Positions 43,182 to 55,828 of a DNA stretch of 64,000 nucleotides are shown piece by piece. Location: NCBI GenBank assembly GCA_000733355.1, contig JNVV01000012.1:523655-587654 (forward strand), written 5' to 3'. Source of the DNA: Falciphora oryzae. Lineage: Eukaryota > Ascomycota > Sordariomycetes > Magnaporthales > Magnaporthaceae. The notes beneath the pieces were generated by a model. That model was not told the origin of the DNA and made no database searches. It saw nothing but the letters and a program-made list of their open reading frames with translations. Position 1 is the first letter of the stretch, and every line of letters begins with the position of its first letter. The position numbers were made by a program, and so were the translations under genes.

Positions 43182-45783
43182 TTGCCTTCTTTAGCGAATA
43201 AAACCCTGGGGCCACACCACAAACATTTTAACTGTCACCGGTGTTCTCGAACGGGTAAAAGCGAAAAGAATATACAAGAGGGTCGTTTCACCCTCTTAGT
43301 CGCCCTAGCGAAATCACGGGATTCCAAAAAAGGCCGGAAATTCTCCCTTATACCCTTGGGATTTTACTCTGCCCAGGAATATAGGGAACCGGACCCCCTC
43401 ATCTCGTTTGCAACGACATCTCCTTCCCTACCAAGCGACTTTGGCATGCCGGCTATAGAATCCCCTTTTTTGCCTAGCGATTCCGGTATGCCTGCCGATA
43501 CCATGCCGGCCCAATCTGAAAAAGCGGCCGGAAAAGCCCCCGAAGGCCCCTCCCGGTCTGCACTGAGAGAACGTCAAAATACACCTATGCTCGACGATCA
43601 AGGGGCACTTATCCTGTATTCGGCACCCCCCTTCGACATAGCCCTCGAACAACAAGCCCTTATATCCGTGGGACGCCTTCAAAACCCCCCGGGCTGGATG
43701 ACCGAAATCCAGCGGGAATTCATCAATACGCACGAAGCAATTTCGGCCTTATCCCGAGGTGTGAGCCAGGAAATCCTCGCCGATCGGGAACAAATCCGCG
43801 AAATCAGGACCCATTACGACCGCATCACCCACACGTACCATACCGTCGTTTCTTTATATAAAAAAAGCCTAATCGCTTCCGCCGATCAACAAAAGGCATT
43901 CCGGCAACGGATTATCGGAAAAAGCCAGGCATTTGCACAACAAGTCTAGGCCACGGTCGCCACTTTGGCCGAAGAACAACAAATCCGTTCGGAGGCCCTA
44001 GTTCAGCTCCGGGACGTTATTCGGGCCTAACAAAACCACTTGCAGGACCTACAAGCACGACTTTCCACCTTCGAGGAGGGAGTCACTAACTGGGCCGTTA
44101 ATAAAGATGCCCAAATCCAGGATCTCCTAACTAAGGAGCACGTATCGCCCGAAGCCCTCACTAATGCCGAACGGCGCATATTGGCCTAAACGCATTAGCT
44201 CGTTAGGGACGCCGTACGGGAAAGCCGGCAATTTGCGGCACAAAAAAGGCGGCCTAAATTAGCTACGGTATTTTCGGCCCTTTAAAGGTCGTCCCTTCCA
44301 CCGGGCTCACGTTAAAGCACTTCAAAAAAGGAAAAACCCGTCCCTTTTACGGAGAAACCGCTACCCCAATCGGCGCTTAAAACGTCGGCATTATCACGCT
44401 AGGGTCTTTAAAACCCCCTATCATCCGATAACCTCTAACGGTAACAAATTCGGGCTATTGCTTCCGCTGCCCAATAACAGTATAAGGCCGCAACGGCAGG
44501 TCCCAGGCACTCCGGAAACCTCGGAGAACTTTTTTAAAGGCCTCCTTAAGGGCCACCTAACGAACCTCCTGAGCATATTGCTATTTTTTCGAAACCTTTA
44601 AAACTTTCGGACTCCTCCTCAAAAAACGATGCCCCCGAAAATAACGGACGGGCCTTTAAAAACCCCGATTTGCGGGACCTTATCAAAGCCATCCAATAAG
44701 GAACTGCTCGCCCGCGTGGTCCGATCCCTACGGCCGTTATTAACCCAGTCCAGTTTAACAAACCACTTAGTTACGACGGTAAAAACCTGGCTAAATTTAA
44801 GCTATAGTAGCTTCGCGTTACCTTTTATATAGAAACCTACGTCGAAAGCTTTCCTAACGATACAGTTAAAATCAATTGGGTCGGGTCCTTACTTACGGAA
44901 AACGCACAAATTTGGCACCATTAACGCCTTCAGTCCCTTCGAAGCGCGCAGTTCGAAAACAACTGGCGGGCCTATTCGGCGGCCTTACAAGAACGCTTCC
45001 GGGACGCCACCAAACACCACCGTAACGCTAAAAAAAATGCGGGAGCTTAAATACAAAGGAGATACCGTTTAGTACCTTACTAAGCTCTTTAACCTTAACG
45101 AAGCGGTTTAATAGTCCGGCGTTATATTTAAGGAGCATATTTCCCGCACCCTTCCAAAGGAAATTACCAAATTGGTATATTCCCGTTGCGGAGGAATCTC
45201 TAATACGGACGAAAAATTCCTCGCCGCAATCCAGGAAACCGGCAAAATCCACGAGGTTATGCTCCAGGACCCTGGGCTAACCCCGAAAGATAAAGGAAAA
45301 AACGAGCCCGTTTCGACTTTGGAGCGCTCGAACGCGGGCCGTCGCCAAAGCAAAGGCTCCAAAAACAAAAGCCAAAATCCATCCTCAAGCTCCCGTTTTA
45401 AAAAAAAGGCCAACGATAAAGCCGACAAAAAAAGTAACGTTTGAACTACGACCAAACTGGCACTCGAAGGGGTCGAATAACGCGATATCGACGCACGAAA
45501 GTTGGCTAAAGCCGACTACTGGCGCTGCGGAAAAGAAGGGCACTATACGTTGGAATGCTACGCCAAAAAGGACACCAACGGCAAGGAACTTCCTTCTGCA
45601 CCTGCAAAAACGGCCGGAGCCAAATCCATCTTTAAACGCCCTGCAACGGACGAACAGGAGGAACAGCCACAGGCCAAAAAGGCCAAAATCGCCGGCCTTG
45701 TTTCGAAAACCCTGGAAGGAAACGCCCTTACCAAATCCCGAATTTTCAAGCTGTCAAATTCGGAATCGGACGGTGATTGTTGA
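43182..45783 (+). pseudogene. gag of gypsy copy 2
   Basis: Frame parallel to copy 1, with the longest uninterrupted stretch at 43182-43949 (255 codons). It includes a Met/Pro/Ser-rich segment with a short repeated S-D-x-G-M-P-A unit and a helical region (I-L-A-D-R-E-Q-I-R-E-I-R-T-H-Y-D-R). Zinc knuckle C-G-K-E-G-H-Y-T-L-E-C near 45527-45559, then TGA at 45781-45783 in frame with pol. Confidence 0.8.
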
Positions 45784-48700
45784 CAACCATCGACCATCGC
45801 TGCTGCCCGAAGGCCCCTAACGGATAAGGAGCTCGCAAAGCCGATCCTCCGTATGTATATACGGGCAAAGGGATCGAAGGAGATACCTGTTCGGGTCCTT
45901 TTGGACGGAGGTAGCGATACGAAGGTTATTTCAAACAAAATAGCCAAGCAGCTTCCAGGGCATTTAGTCGATAGAGCTATTTCCCGCATTATAACTACCT
46001 TTTTAGGGGCGGTCGAACCAAAGGCCGGAAAGCAACTAGTGGTCGACGTTACCCTCCGGCACAAAACGCACTATTCTACGGAAACGTTCGAAGTTAGTCC
46101 TACGGATCCAAATTGCAACGTTATCCTACCTTTCGCATGGCAAAGGCAACACCCACCGTTGGGCTTATTAGATCGCGACCTTCGGGATATCCGCATGGAT
46201 TCGGACAAGTGCCGGAAGTGCAACAAGCCCCGGGCCCGGAAGCCACAGGACTTACGGCCCTTAAAAGGCTTACGCCTTTAGGGGGATATGAAAACGGTCG
46301 AACCCGCAGTTATTGCAGCCATTAAGTACGGGCATGGTATTCCTTCCCCTAAGGAAGTGGCCAAAGCAGATTCAAACGGCCTCGAATCGGTACCGGAGGA
46401 GTTTAGGTAGTTCCTTCCTATTATAACGGAAGCGGCCGCTACCCGTTTTCCCGATCATCAGCCTTAGGACCACGAAATTTACCTAAAGGAAAGAGCCTAA
46501 TTAACCCATAGCCCCCTATACCAAATAAGCCAAAAGGAGCTGGACGTTTTAAAACCTTAGCTGGAAAAGCATATGCGAACCGGCAAGGTTAGGCCATGCA
46601 AAACTGCCAACAGTTCGCCCCTTATGTTCGCACAAAAGAAAAACCCCCTTAATCCTTTAAAGGTGGTGGTCGACTACAAGGACGTAAACGCCAAAACGAT
46701 TCCGATTCGGTGCCCTATCCCGCTTATTACGGAGCTCCAGGATCGATTTCGGAATGCCAAATGGAAAACGAAAATCGACTTCAAAACTGGGTTTAACCTA
46801 ATTCGGATGAAGAAAGGGCACGAATGGCTTACGGCCTTCCGCTGCAAATACGGCGTCTTCGAGTTTACGGTTATGCCTATAGGCCTTATCAACGCCCCCG
46901 CCACCTTCCAAAGCATAATGAACCATATCTTTATAAACCTTATCGATGCCGGGCTCCTTATGTATTTGGATGACCTCCTAATATACGCAAAAACTAAAGA
47001 ACAACACGATAGTTTGGTAAAGGAGGTGCTTCGCCGCCTTACCAAATACAACCTGGCCGTAGCCCCTCGCAAATGCGTTTAGGGGGTACACGAAGTCGAA
47101 TTCCTTAATCACATAATAGGACCCGAGGGCATTGCAATATCCAAAGACAAAGTTGATGCTATCATCCAATAAAAGGCCCCCAACTGCCTTAAAAACTCCC
47201 AGTCGTTCGTCGGCTTTGCTAACTTTTACAAAAGGTTTATTAAAGGGTTTTCAGAAATCGTTAGGCCTATAACGACGGCCAACGCCTTGCCTAAAAGCTA
47301 ATAGCGATGGACCCCTAAAATGGAACAGGCCTTCGAAGCCCTTAAAGTCGCTTTCGTTTCGCCTCCGATACTCCGGCATTTCGATCCGTTTCTCCCGGCG
47401 CAAGTCGAAGTAAACGCCTCGGACTTTGCCCTTGGAAAGGTGTTATCCCAAAGGGACCCCAAAACCAATAAACTGCACCCCGTTGCCTTCCATTCACGCA
47501 AAATGTCGCCCGCCGAAATCAACTATAAAATCCACGATAAGGAACTTTTGGCGATCGTCGACTGTTTCGCTAGGTGGAAGCATTACCTCGAAGGGGCAAA
47601 GCACCGGATAAAGGTTTATACGGATCACCGGAACTTCAAATATTTCCTAACGGCCAAAGTCCTTAATCGAAAGCAAGCCAGATAGGCACAACAGCTAGCT
47701 GGTTATTAGTTTATAATCAACTACCGGCCAGGAAAGCAAAATAAAAAAGCCGATATGCTATCGAAATTACCCCAGCACAAGCCTAAAAAAGGGGGGAGTA
47801 AAGATTAGCCGATTACGACGATCCTGCAAAAAAAACACTTCCCAGCAAAAATTTCGGCCCTGGAAGGACAAAAAAATAACCCTATAAAAGAAGCTTTGCC
47901 GCAAGGAGCACCTTCTTTCCTCCTATCCCTAAACCGGCTTTGCAGTATTCCAGTCCTAAAGTGGGCTACGAAATTTACTAACAAAGTTAAACAAGCTGGT
48001 ATATCGAATTCCGAATACCAGGGCCGCCTCCAAAAGCTCGAAAAGGGTGAAGAAGTTGAGGATAGCCTCCTTTATCATAAAGAAAGATTATGGGTGCCAA
48101 CGGAGGCCCTGCAAAAGGAAGTCCTCGAGTCCGAACATAATACAAAAGTCGCTGGACATATGGGTATGGATAAAACCCTCGAGTTAATTACTCGGCACTT
48201 TTAGTGGCCCAATATCGAGGCAAAAGTCCGGGAATACGTAAAGGGATGCCTGGAGTGCCAACGCAATAAGGCCCCAAGGCATGCCCCCTTTGGACCCCTA
48301 CAACCCATGGAGCTGCATTACCAGCCTTAAAAGACGGTGGCTATGGACTTTATCACGGACCTCCCTTTAAGCGATAGGTGCGATTCAATCTGGGTAATGG
48401 TAAACCCCTTTACCAAAATGGCGCATTTCGTCCCCCTCAAAATCGAGGGTAAAAAATCGGATGACCTTATCCGCATCTTCGCCAAAAAATACTGGCGACT
48501 GCACGGTGTGCCTCTGGATATTATCTCTAATAAAGATTCCAGATTTACAAGCCACTTATGGAAAGATTTCCTCCGTTTGGTAGGCATTAAGCCAAGAATA
48601 AGCACTGCCTTCCATCCCCAAACGGATGGACAAACCGAAAGGCTTAACCAAAGCCTAGAGGCCTACCTTAGGTTTTTCGTAAATTACGAAATAAGTAACT

Positions 48701-49510
48701 AGGTCAAGCTGTTACCTACGGCGGAATTTGCTTATAATAATATATCTTCGGCAAATACTTCCATTACTCCCTTTTTCGCCAATTACGGGTACCACCCAGC
48801 TTCCAATAATCCCCCTTTCCCAGAACGAATACGCAATCCAGCAAGCCAACTCTACCGGCATTAAATAACCCAGGTGTACGAAAAAGCCAAACAACACCTC
48901 GAAAAAGCCCGGGAACGAATAAAGCATTAGGCCGACAAAAGGAAAAGCCCCTCGCCGGTCCTTACCAAAGGACAGTTCGTTATGTTAAACGCCCGGCACA
49001 TAAAGACCCGTCGCCCCGCCAAAAAACTCGATGCCAAAATGCTCGGGCCCTTCCGGATCCTTAAAATTATCTCTCCCACGGCGGTACGACTAGCCCTGCC
49101 TAAAACTTGGAAAATCCATAACGCTTTCCACGTATCCCTCATCGAACCCTACCGCTTTAGCATTCAGGCACGACCTAACCCTAACCAGGTACTGCGGGAG
49201 GCCCCTTCGGTTATAGGAGATTTCGTTGTAAAGAAAGTTATGGATTCCATGGATACAAGCGGGAAAGTTCGTTACCTTATCCAATAGGAGGATTACCCAC
49301 GCAAAAAGAACTGGACGTAGGAACCTTAGGAGCATTTCGATACCGACGGGTCTAAGCAACACGTTGTTGCCTTTTATCGGCTCAACCCCGATAAGCCTAG
49401 GGACCCCTGCGTGCCACAAGACATAGGCACGGCCGCATCCCTTAAGCGGGCCTCGGAAGGTTTCGAAACGCGCCCTAAAAAAAGGAGGATAGTGTCACAC
49501 GGAAGACCCC
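45784..49510 (+). pseudogene. pol of gypsy copy 2
   Basis: Same order as copy 1: protease V-L-L-D-G-G-S-D, reverse transcriptase with Y-L-D-D-L-L-I-Y-A near 46960-46990, RNase H (V-N-A-S-D-F: the first Asp is Asn), integrase with I-S-N-K-D-S-R-F (catalytic Asp to Asn) and G-Q-T-E-R-L-N-Q, and a chromodomain cut by stops near 49290. The catalytic losses are G-to-A transitions. Non-functional. Confidence 0.82.
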
Positions 49511-49787
49511 GTAGACCTAACTAATCGGCATCACGAATCGGCTTTACGGAAGTTCGAAAACCCGCATAAGCGGTCAGCGGCCCCAAGGCCAGGCGGTAAA
49601 GGTCGGAAGGCAGTGTGAATCATGTACTCGATACTTCGCACGGATCACAAAAGGTCTATATAAACCCTGCCATCTCCTATGTCCTTCACGAAAGATTCCT
49701 CCCTCCTTAAGCATCTCTTAAGCCCATAAAAAGATTATCTGCAATCTAGAGATTCTTTCTCCAAGCCGTCTTTGACCCCTTGTTACA
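49493..49787 (+). repeat. 3' LTR of gypsy copy 2
   Basis: 295 bp, TGTCACACGG...CTTGTTACA, preceded by the purine-rich AAAAAAAGGAGGATAG and followed by the CCAGT target duplicate. Confidence 0.9.
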
Positions 49788-50406
49788 CCAGTTACCTGTC
49801 GGCACCTTGCAACCTATCCCGGCACCGACTAAACCCATAAGCACTTTGTATTTCGACTTCGTTACAGCCCTGCCTATAGCGCCGTTAGCAAATACGCCCT
49901 GGTCCAACAAAGCCTTCGACTCCTATAACGCCCTACTTACAATTACTTGCAAAACCTCCAAAAGGACCCTTCTTATCCCGGGATATAACGAGTACTCGGC
50001 TAAAGATTGGGCCAAAATCCTTAGCAGGCACTTAATGCTAGGAGATTAAGCTTGCCCAAAGACCTTAATTTCCGACAGGGACGCCAAATTCACTTCGGCT
50101 TTTTGGACCTCTTTCTGGAAAACCTTCGGCACCAAGCTAGCAATAACCACCGCTTATCACCCTCAAGCTAACGGACAGTTTAAACGCAAGAACTAAAGCG
50201 TGGAACTCGCCCTGCGATACCACGCCATAACCTTTAACAACCTTTGGATAGAAATAATCCCCGCCTTTCAGTGGAACCTCAACAACGCTTATACCACGGC
50301 GCTAAACTGCAGCCCGCACGAGTTTTTGTTCGGGTTCAAGATCCACGGACCGCTGGACCGCATTACTACCAAAAAGCTTCCCCAAAACATCAACGACTTA
50401 CCTTTT
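49788..50406 (+). pseudogene. Integrase core of gypsy family 2 (second part)
   Basis: It continues the frame interrupted at 42787: L-P-V-G-T-L-Q-P-I-P-A-P-T-K-P-I-S then F-D-F-V-T (first Asp), I-S-D-R-D-A-K-F (second Asp) and G-Q-F-K-R-K-N, where the catalytic Glu is Lys (50182-50184). The later segment C-S-P-H-E-F-L-F-G-F-K is a conserved chromovirus integrase block. It is cut at 50406 by a family 3 LTR. Confidence 0.8.
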
Positions 50407-50608
50407 TGTCAAAGCAGTCGAGGGCAGAGATATTGGAGTAGCAGGAAGATGATATTCGGAGTAGGTTGGAAGCCGGAAGCCTGGCCCTACAAAGATTTGG
50501 GATATTTTTATGCGGGATCCACCTTGTGGAGCCTCCACCCTTATCTGACGATAAGGGTATCCGGTCCCAACTCCTCTATCTACAATCAAGGTCCTACTGG
50601 CCGTGACA
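50407..50608 (-). repeat. 3' LTR of gypsy family 3
   Basis: 202 bp; in element sense TGTCACGGCCAGTAGG...GCTTTGACA. It contains the stem CCCTTATC-gtca-GATAAGGG, also present in the family 2 LTR. A short purine-rich run (AGAGGG) precedes it in element sense. Confidence 0.7.
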
Positions 50609-50745
50609 AGTGCCGGCCCTCTAAAGAGACGGCATCGTCCTCGATGCTAAATACAAACAGCGCAATATTCTCCTTCTCTCTCTCGCCCTTATGGCGTCTA
50701 GTTCTTGCGCGGGCGTCCACGGCTGCGCTTAACCGGAGTAGGTCC

Positions 50746-52392
50746 CTAAGCCTTAGGGGCGTCGTTAGCTGCTAGGAAAGGGCCGTTAGCCGGAGCATTA
50801 ACTTTGCCCTTAAATGCGGTTAGGGTTGCTTGCGACTTTTCGTAGGCCTCGACTACTTTGGGTGCGTGCTTAAGGTTAGCCTTGGGCTCCCAAATGCCCT
50901 CGTGGTCGCCGTATCCCTTCCAAACCACGTAGTACTCGACAGCGCCGCCCCTTTTGACCCTGTAATTGGTAATGCGTTTAACTTCGAACGATTTGTCGTC
51001 GGGGTTGCCAAGGTCGTCGGATTCGTCGTCAGCCGGGGTGTAGTCGACGGGGCCAGGTGGTGCTGGTACTCGCTGGAAGGGGTCGTCTTTGGCGTGGTAG
51101 CGAAAGAGGTGCTGGATGGATATTACTAGGTAAATCCTAGTGCCGTTGGTGGGTAACTCGAGTTCGTAAGCCAGGGGTGAAACCTTCTTTTTGATCGTAT
51201 AGGGTCCCTGGCGAAAAGAGGCTGTTTTGTTGTTTACAGTTCCTTCGCGAGGCTTGTAAGCGGTACCCATTTTTAGCTAGATTTGGTTTCCCTCGTTAAA
51301 CTTTTCATGGCGGTGCTTGCTATCGTACAGCCTCTTTATCTCGGAAGCAGCGAGGTCCATAACGTACTGAGCCTTACGCCGGAAATGCTTACGCATGTAC
51401 TGGAGGTCAGGTATGTCCTTTGGGTTTAAGTTGGTAAGGCGAGTGACAGGTCCAGGGAGTTTAAATCCGAAAAGAAACTCGTGCGGTGAGCAGTCCGTGG
51501 CCGATGTGGTTGAGTTGTTAATGTCCCATTGGAGTGCAGGGAGAATGTCGACCTAAGCGGAGTGCTCCTAAACATGGAAGCGGATGGCCAATTCCACTAG
51601 TTGGTTTTTCCTTTCGGATTGGCCGTTTGTTTGGGGATAGTAGGCCGTGGTTATAGCAAGCTTGGTTCCAAAGCCTTTCTAAAGGGTTTGCTAAAAGGTC
51701 CCGGTGAATTTGGCATCCCTATCGGAGATGATGGCGCGGGGATAGGGCCAATCAACTATAAAGAAATGCCGTAACAGCAGCGAGGCCCAATGCTTTGCAC
51801 TATAGGTATCGTGCCCGGGGATCAGGATAATCCGCTTGGACGTTTTGTCGGTAACGGTAAAAAGGGCGTTAAAGGAGTCGTGGGTACTAAGCTGCTAAAG
51901 GGTATTCGCCAACGGTACGACTGGGAATGCAGTAACAAAGTCCATAGTTAACACGCTTATGGGTTTAGTTGGGGCCTGGATGGGCTGGAGCGTGCCGATG
52001 GGCTTTTGGTTGTTGGTTTGGTTCATGCCGCAAGTGTGACAGTTTTTAATATACTGGTCGATCTGGCGCCTTTTGGACCGGAAGTGCACACCGGCGAGGG
52101 CGTTTGTCATACGTTGGCGGCCGAAGTGGTGCTTGTGATCATGGGCCTCTTTTAGAAAGGTTTTTACTATAGGGAACGGAATTACAAGTCGCTCGATTCC
52201 GTCATTGTCCCTGTTGTAAAGCAGGCCATCGATAACGCGGAAGGGGTGCCCGGCTTTAGAAGCATTCAGCACGTCCTCGTGCTTAGGGAGTGCTTTGCCG
52301 GGGCGAGGCGTGGCGAGCTCCGTAATTAATTTATAAAACATTGGGTCCTTTTTGTAATGCTTAATAAACTGGAAGCGCATGCTATCTTCCAT
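50746..52392 (-). pseudogene. Integrase and chromodomain of gypsy family 3
   Basis: The N-terminal zinc-binding region (H-H-F-G-R, C-H-T-C-G-M-N) lies in 52392-51895. The core has T-M-D-F-V-T, I-S-D-R-D-A-K-F and G-Q-S-E-R-K-N, so all three acidic residues survive. A conserved P-H-E-F-L-F-G-F-K block follows, then the C-terminal G-P-Y-T-I-K-K-K region and a chromodomain (E-Y-Y-V-V-W-K-G-Y-G-D-H, W-E-P-K-A-N-L) in 51270-50746. The frame is broken by stops between about 51890 and 51275. Confidence 0.82.
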
Positions 52393-52407
52393 AATAGCTT
52401 CGGCTAC

Positions 52408-54000
52408 CTACAAAACGTGCTCGATGTCGTTTTCGTTATGTCGGTCGTTGGGGCCCTTTTCCCAAAGTGAGTCCAGGACGGGCTCGTCGGGCCTGGCACG
52501 CGTTTTAGCATCCCTTATGGTGGCTAGAAAGCGAAATAATGCGTTAGGAATAAGGTTAAGGCGTCCTAATACGTGGTAAACATTTAGGGGATAGGCGCTA
52601 AGGTAGATGGACGCGTTAATTAGGCGTCGGTTGGCGCGGTCCGTTAAAACGGTGTTAAAACAGGTCCTATTGACGATGCCGGAGGTTGCGTCGTGGTTTG
52701 TAAAAATAACGATCTTGGGTTGGTTGTTAAAGTGAAGTAAGGTGCGCAGCCTTTTGTACGACCACACAAAACAGGCTACCTTTAATTCGGAGGGTCCGTA
52801 ATTCAATTTAGGGGCCGTAAGGCAACGATTTAAAAATATGACAGGCTGGATGACGGTGGCCGGGATTACGGTTTTTGGCTTCCAGACGTAGTCGGGTTGG
52901 GTTTGGAAAACCATAACTCCAAAGCCTCGCTTAAGGGATCCGTCGATTTAAAGGTAAAAAGTCCGGTCCGGATTATGGTGGTGCAGCTTTATGTGCTTGC
53001 AGATGTGGTTTTGCAGGGCCTTAAAGGACTTGAGCTCGTTGGTAGTCGGGGTAAATTTGGTGCTTTTCGCGTAGTGTTGACGTTGACCCCCTTTTGTTTT
53101 TCCCTGCTTGCGGCCCTTAGCTAGCAGAAGGACCTTGCGTCTTTGGAAAGGTTCGGCGATTTTGGCGTAGTAGGGAATTATTAATCGGAGGAAGCCAATG
53201 CTATCGAGATAGGTTTCTAATAATTTGAGGGTATTAGGGAAAGCGAAGTCGCGGAAGCTTTGCACCCGAAATTCGGTGGTTGAAAGCCCGAGGGCGTTGA
53301 CGTAGAATCCAAAAAGCTCGATGTTCGGGTAGCCAACGAAGCTCTTTTCGGGGGAAATTGTAATGCTTTTGCCCTGGAAAAGTCCAAAAATTTCCTTTAA
53401 ATGCTTTTAGTAGTCCTGGAAATTGTCCGAAAAAATAATGATGTCGTTAACGAAACAGCGGCAGAAGTGTTTATAGGGACGAAGCAGGTTATCCATAAAG
53501 CGTTGAACGTAGGCGGGTAAATTCCGGTAACCTATAAGGGCGACGCGCGAGCGTTCGAGACCTTTGTGGCTTGAGATCGTGAGCCGGTCTCGATGCTCGG
53601 GGTGTACGAGGAATTGGAAGAAGAAGGCGGTGGCATCGATAGCGGTAGCATACTTTTTGCCTCTTAATGCGTCAATGACGTTTTGTTAAAAAGGAAGGGG
53701 GTACGCGTCCGGGACTGAAACTTTGTTAAGTTGGCGGAGGTTGACGATAACACGACTTTTGGGTTAACCGTAAACCATGCGCTATATAACGAAGCAAAGG
53801 AACGCGAAAGGTATAGCGTGGTTGATTGGCTTTAAGCGATCCTGTTCGTTAAGTTTGTCGTGCGTTTTGTCGATAACGTCCTTATTTTTGCGAGCGATAG
53901 GATAGGGTCGGTTAAGTAGCTTGGCGCTTTGGTTTTGCCATCCCTTAACGAAAGGGATTTTTATTTGTTCGTTTTCGGGGATATCGATCGGTCCCCTATC
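52408..54000 (-). pseudogene. Reverse transcriptase and RNase H of gypsy family 3
   Basis: RNase H part in 52914-52408 (L-N-Y-G-P-S-E-L-K-V-A and F-T-N-H-D-A). Connection domain in 53265-52948 (F-L-R-L-I-I-P-Y-Y-A-K-I). The RT palm carries F-V-N-D-I-I-I-F-S near 53455-53430, where family 2 has F-I-D-D: the first catalytic Asp is Asn (53446-53448). Several stops lie between 53270 and 54000. Confidence 0.8.
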
Positions 54001-54003
54001 GCG

Positions 54004-55200
54004 TTAGATATTTGCGCGTTTACAAATGTTCTTAAGGATCCGGGTTTCCGTTGGGTCTCCGTTGTATACGTGGACTTTGTCTTTGGTTAAAATGTAGGGT
54101 GCTTTTTTAGGGGTACGGATGTTGCTCCTTTTTTCCGGGATACGGGGAAAAGATTTCGGGAGGTTGAGCATAGGGTTTCCTAGCGGGATGTTAACGTCCG
54201 GTTTAAATCTAGGCTTTTTGGGAGGCTTTTTTGGCATTGTAGGCATTTTAGCCTTTTTTCCTCCCAATGTTATGTTATAAACCTGATCAGATAGTGACTG
54301 TGTCGAACGGTACGCCCACTTAGCCTCCGGGTCCTTTTGTTTCAGGCATTTACCCGCAAGTGGTGCCTTTCCCGTTAACCCATCTGGTTTGCGAAAATTA
54401 CGGTTTAACTGCACGTTCAACGTCGCCATCTCTGTCTTGCCATGGCCGGAGCTAGCAATGTGGATTGCTTTGGGGATAATCGGTTTGGGACCGGTGTCCT
54501 AAGGAGCTTTGCCCGCAACGGGTGCCTTAGAGGGAAGGAAGGTCGAAAGGGTTTCGAGGCCGTATTCGGCGCCGTATTTGGCCTGGTGGCCCATGGCGGC
54601 GGCGGCTAGTGCTGTCACACCGGTGATAGCTTTAAAGGCTGTTTTAAAGTTAAGGACTTGGTGAATTTGGTCCGTATGCTTTCGAATGGTGGCTATGCGT
54701 GTGTTTTTGGTAAGTCGCATGGGTTGATTTGTGGCGTTGTGCATTAGGCATACGGGCTTGGTGTTGCAGTTAACTACGGCATTGAGAGCAGCAGGATGGT
54801 TTCCCTTTATAAAGAACGTGCGTCCTTTGGGGAGCGGGAAGTACTTTACCGGGACTGCGATAGTCTGCTGCGCCGGGATTACGACGGCGCTGGCAGTTTT
54901 GACGGCTCGGACGACTGCAGTGCCTCCTTTGACTGTAGCGATCGGGACGTGGAAGTGGTCCAAGGGGAGGTTGATCAAATCGGCCGCAAAGTTAATCGAA
55001 GCCTTCCGAGGCTTGAAGAAGGCAACGCTAAGGATTATGCCCGCAGCCAAATGCTTAACGATCCAGGCGTAGGCTAATTGTTTGAGCACGGCGGGAGAGC
55101 CGTTAAAGTAGTAGCCAGGCGTATAGAAGGTGACGCATGCGAATTTGGTGGTACGTTTGGGGCGTTCGGAGTTCCATTTAGAAAGGATAGGTTGTAACAA
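54004..55200 (-). pseudogene. Protease-RT spacer region of gypsy family 3
   Basis: Two frames: 55200-54499 (F-K-P-R-K-A-S-I-N-F, V-P-V-K-Y-F-P-L-P-K-G-R) and 54429-54004. The first is colinear with the family 2 block at 39922-40257, which follows the D-T-G-S protease motif, so the protease active site lay just beyond the truncation. The function of this spacer is not known to me. Confidence 0.6.
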
Positions 55201-55570
55201 GGAGTCAAAGACGGCTTGGAGAAGGATCTCTATATTGCAGATAATCTTTCTATGGGCTCAAGAGATGCTTGAGGAAGAAGGAATCTGTAACAAGGAGTCA
55301 AAGACGGCTTGGAGAAGGATCTCTATATTGCAGATAATCTTTCTATGGGCTCAAGAGATGCTTGAGGAAGAAGGAATCTCTTATGGAGGACATAGGAGAT
55401 GGCAGGGTTTATATAAACCACCCTGTGATCCGTGCGAAGTATTAAGTACATGATTCACACTGCCCCTCCGGCCTTCGGCCTTTGGGCCTCGGGGCCGTTG
55501 GGCACCTATACCGGTTCCCGGACCTTCTGTGGGGCCGATTAGGTGAGTCCACAGGTTCTTCCGTGTGACA
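55193..55570 (-). repeat. Family 1 subfamily B LTR with a 93-bp terminal duplication
   Basis: A 93-bp piece (55193-55285) is repeated exactly at the start of the complete 285-bp LTR (55286-55570). Both begin TGTAACAAGGAG, the complement of the LTR 3' end. The structure is a partial LTR abutting a full LTR in the same orientation. No matching target duplication is present around the full LTR. Confidence 0.8.
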
Positions 55571-55828
55571 GAAAGCTGTCGGCCGGCAGAGTGCCGGAAA
55601 AAGAGTGAGGCCGGGTGTGGCGGGAGGGATCGCAATAAACCCCCCCTGGGCCCGGCCGGAGGTGCGGGGGACTAACGAGCCTACTGTTGGTCCTAATAGT
55701 ACAAAAGAAAAGTGAAAAATGCAGAGGAAAAAGGAAAATAGGTTATATGCGGGCTATTTAGGCCCCGTTACTGCCGCCTAGCGATAGTGTAATAGTTGGT
55801 AGCTTCGACGAACGAAGTAAAAAGGAAA

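Larger units (their letters stand above)
42788..49787 (+). mobile_element. Ty3/gypsy family 1 copy 2, nested in family 2 integrase
   Basis: Full length, 7,000 bp. A perfect 5-bp target duplication CCAGT flanks it (42783-42787, 49788-49792), and removal of element plus one duplicate restores the family 2 integrase frame. LTRs are 295 bp; the first LTR has TATCACACGG, a G-to-A change of the terminal TG. It is colinear with copy 1 but carries more TAA/TAG stops. Confidence 0.93.
36142..50406 (+). mobile_element. Ty3/gypsy retrotransposon family 2, interrupted and 3'-truncated
   Basis: 5' LTR 36142-36357, candidate primer-binding site TGGTAGC just after it (36360-36366), gag-like region to about 39540, protease, reverse transcriptase and RNase H to about 42350, integrase to 42787. 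Gypsy copy 2 then intervenes and integrase resumes at 49788-50406, where a family 3 LTR begins. The 3' LTR and the end of integrase are missing. Heavily RIPed; the last catalytic Glu of integrase is Lys. Confidence 0.85.
50407..55192 (-). mobile_element. Ty3/gypsy family 3, minus strand, 5'-truncated
   Basis: 3' LTR at 50407-50608, then on the minus strand chromodomain and integrase (50746 to about 52392), RNase H (52408-52914), reverse transcriptase (about 53900-52948), and a protease-flanking spacer domain (54004-55200). The 5' end (gag, protease active site, 5' LTR) is missing and replaced at 55193 by a family 1 LTR. Frames are much longer than in family 2, so it has suffered less RIP, though the RT motif is already F-V-N-D. 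Confidence 0.85.
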
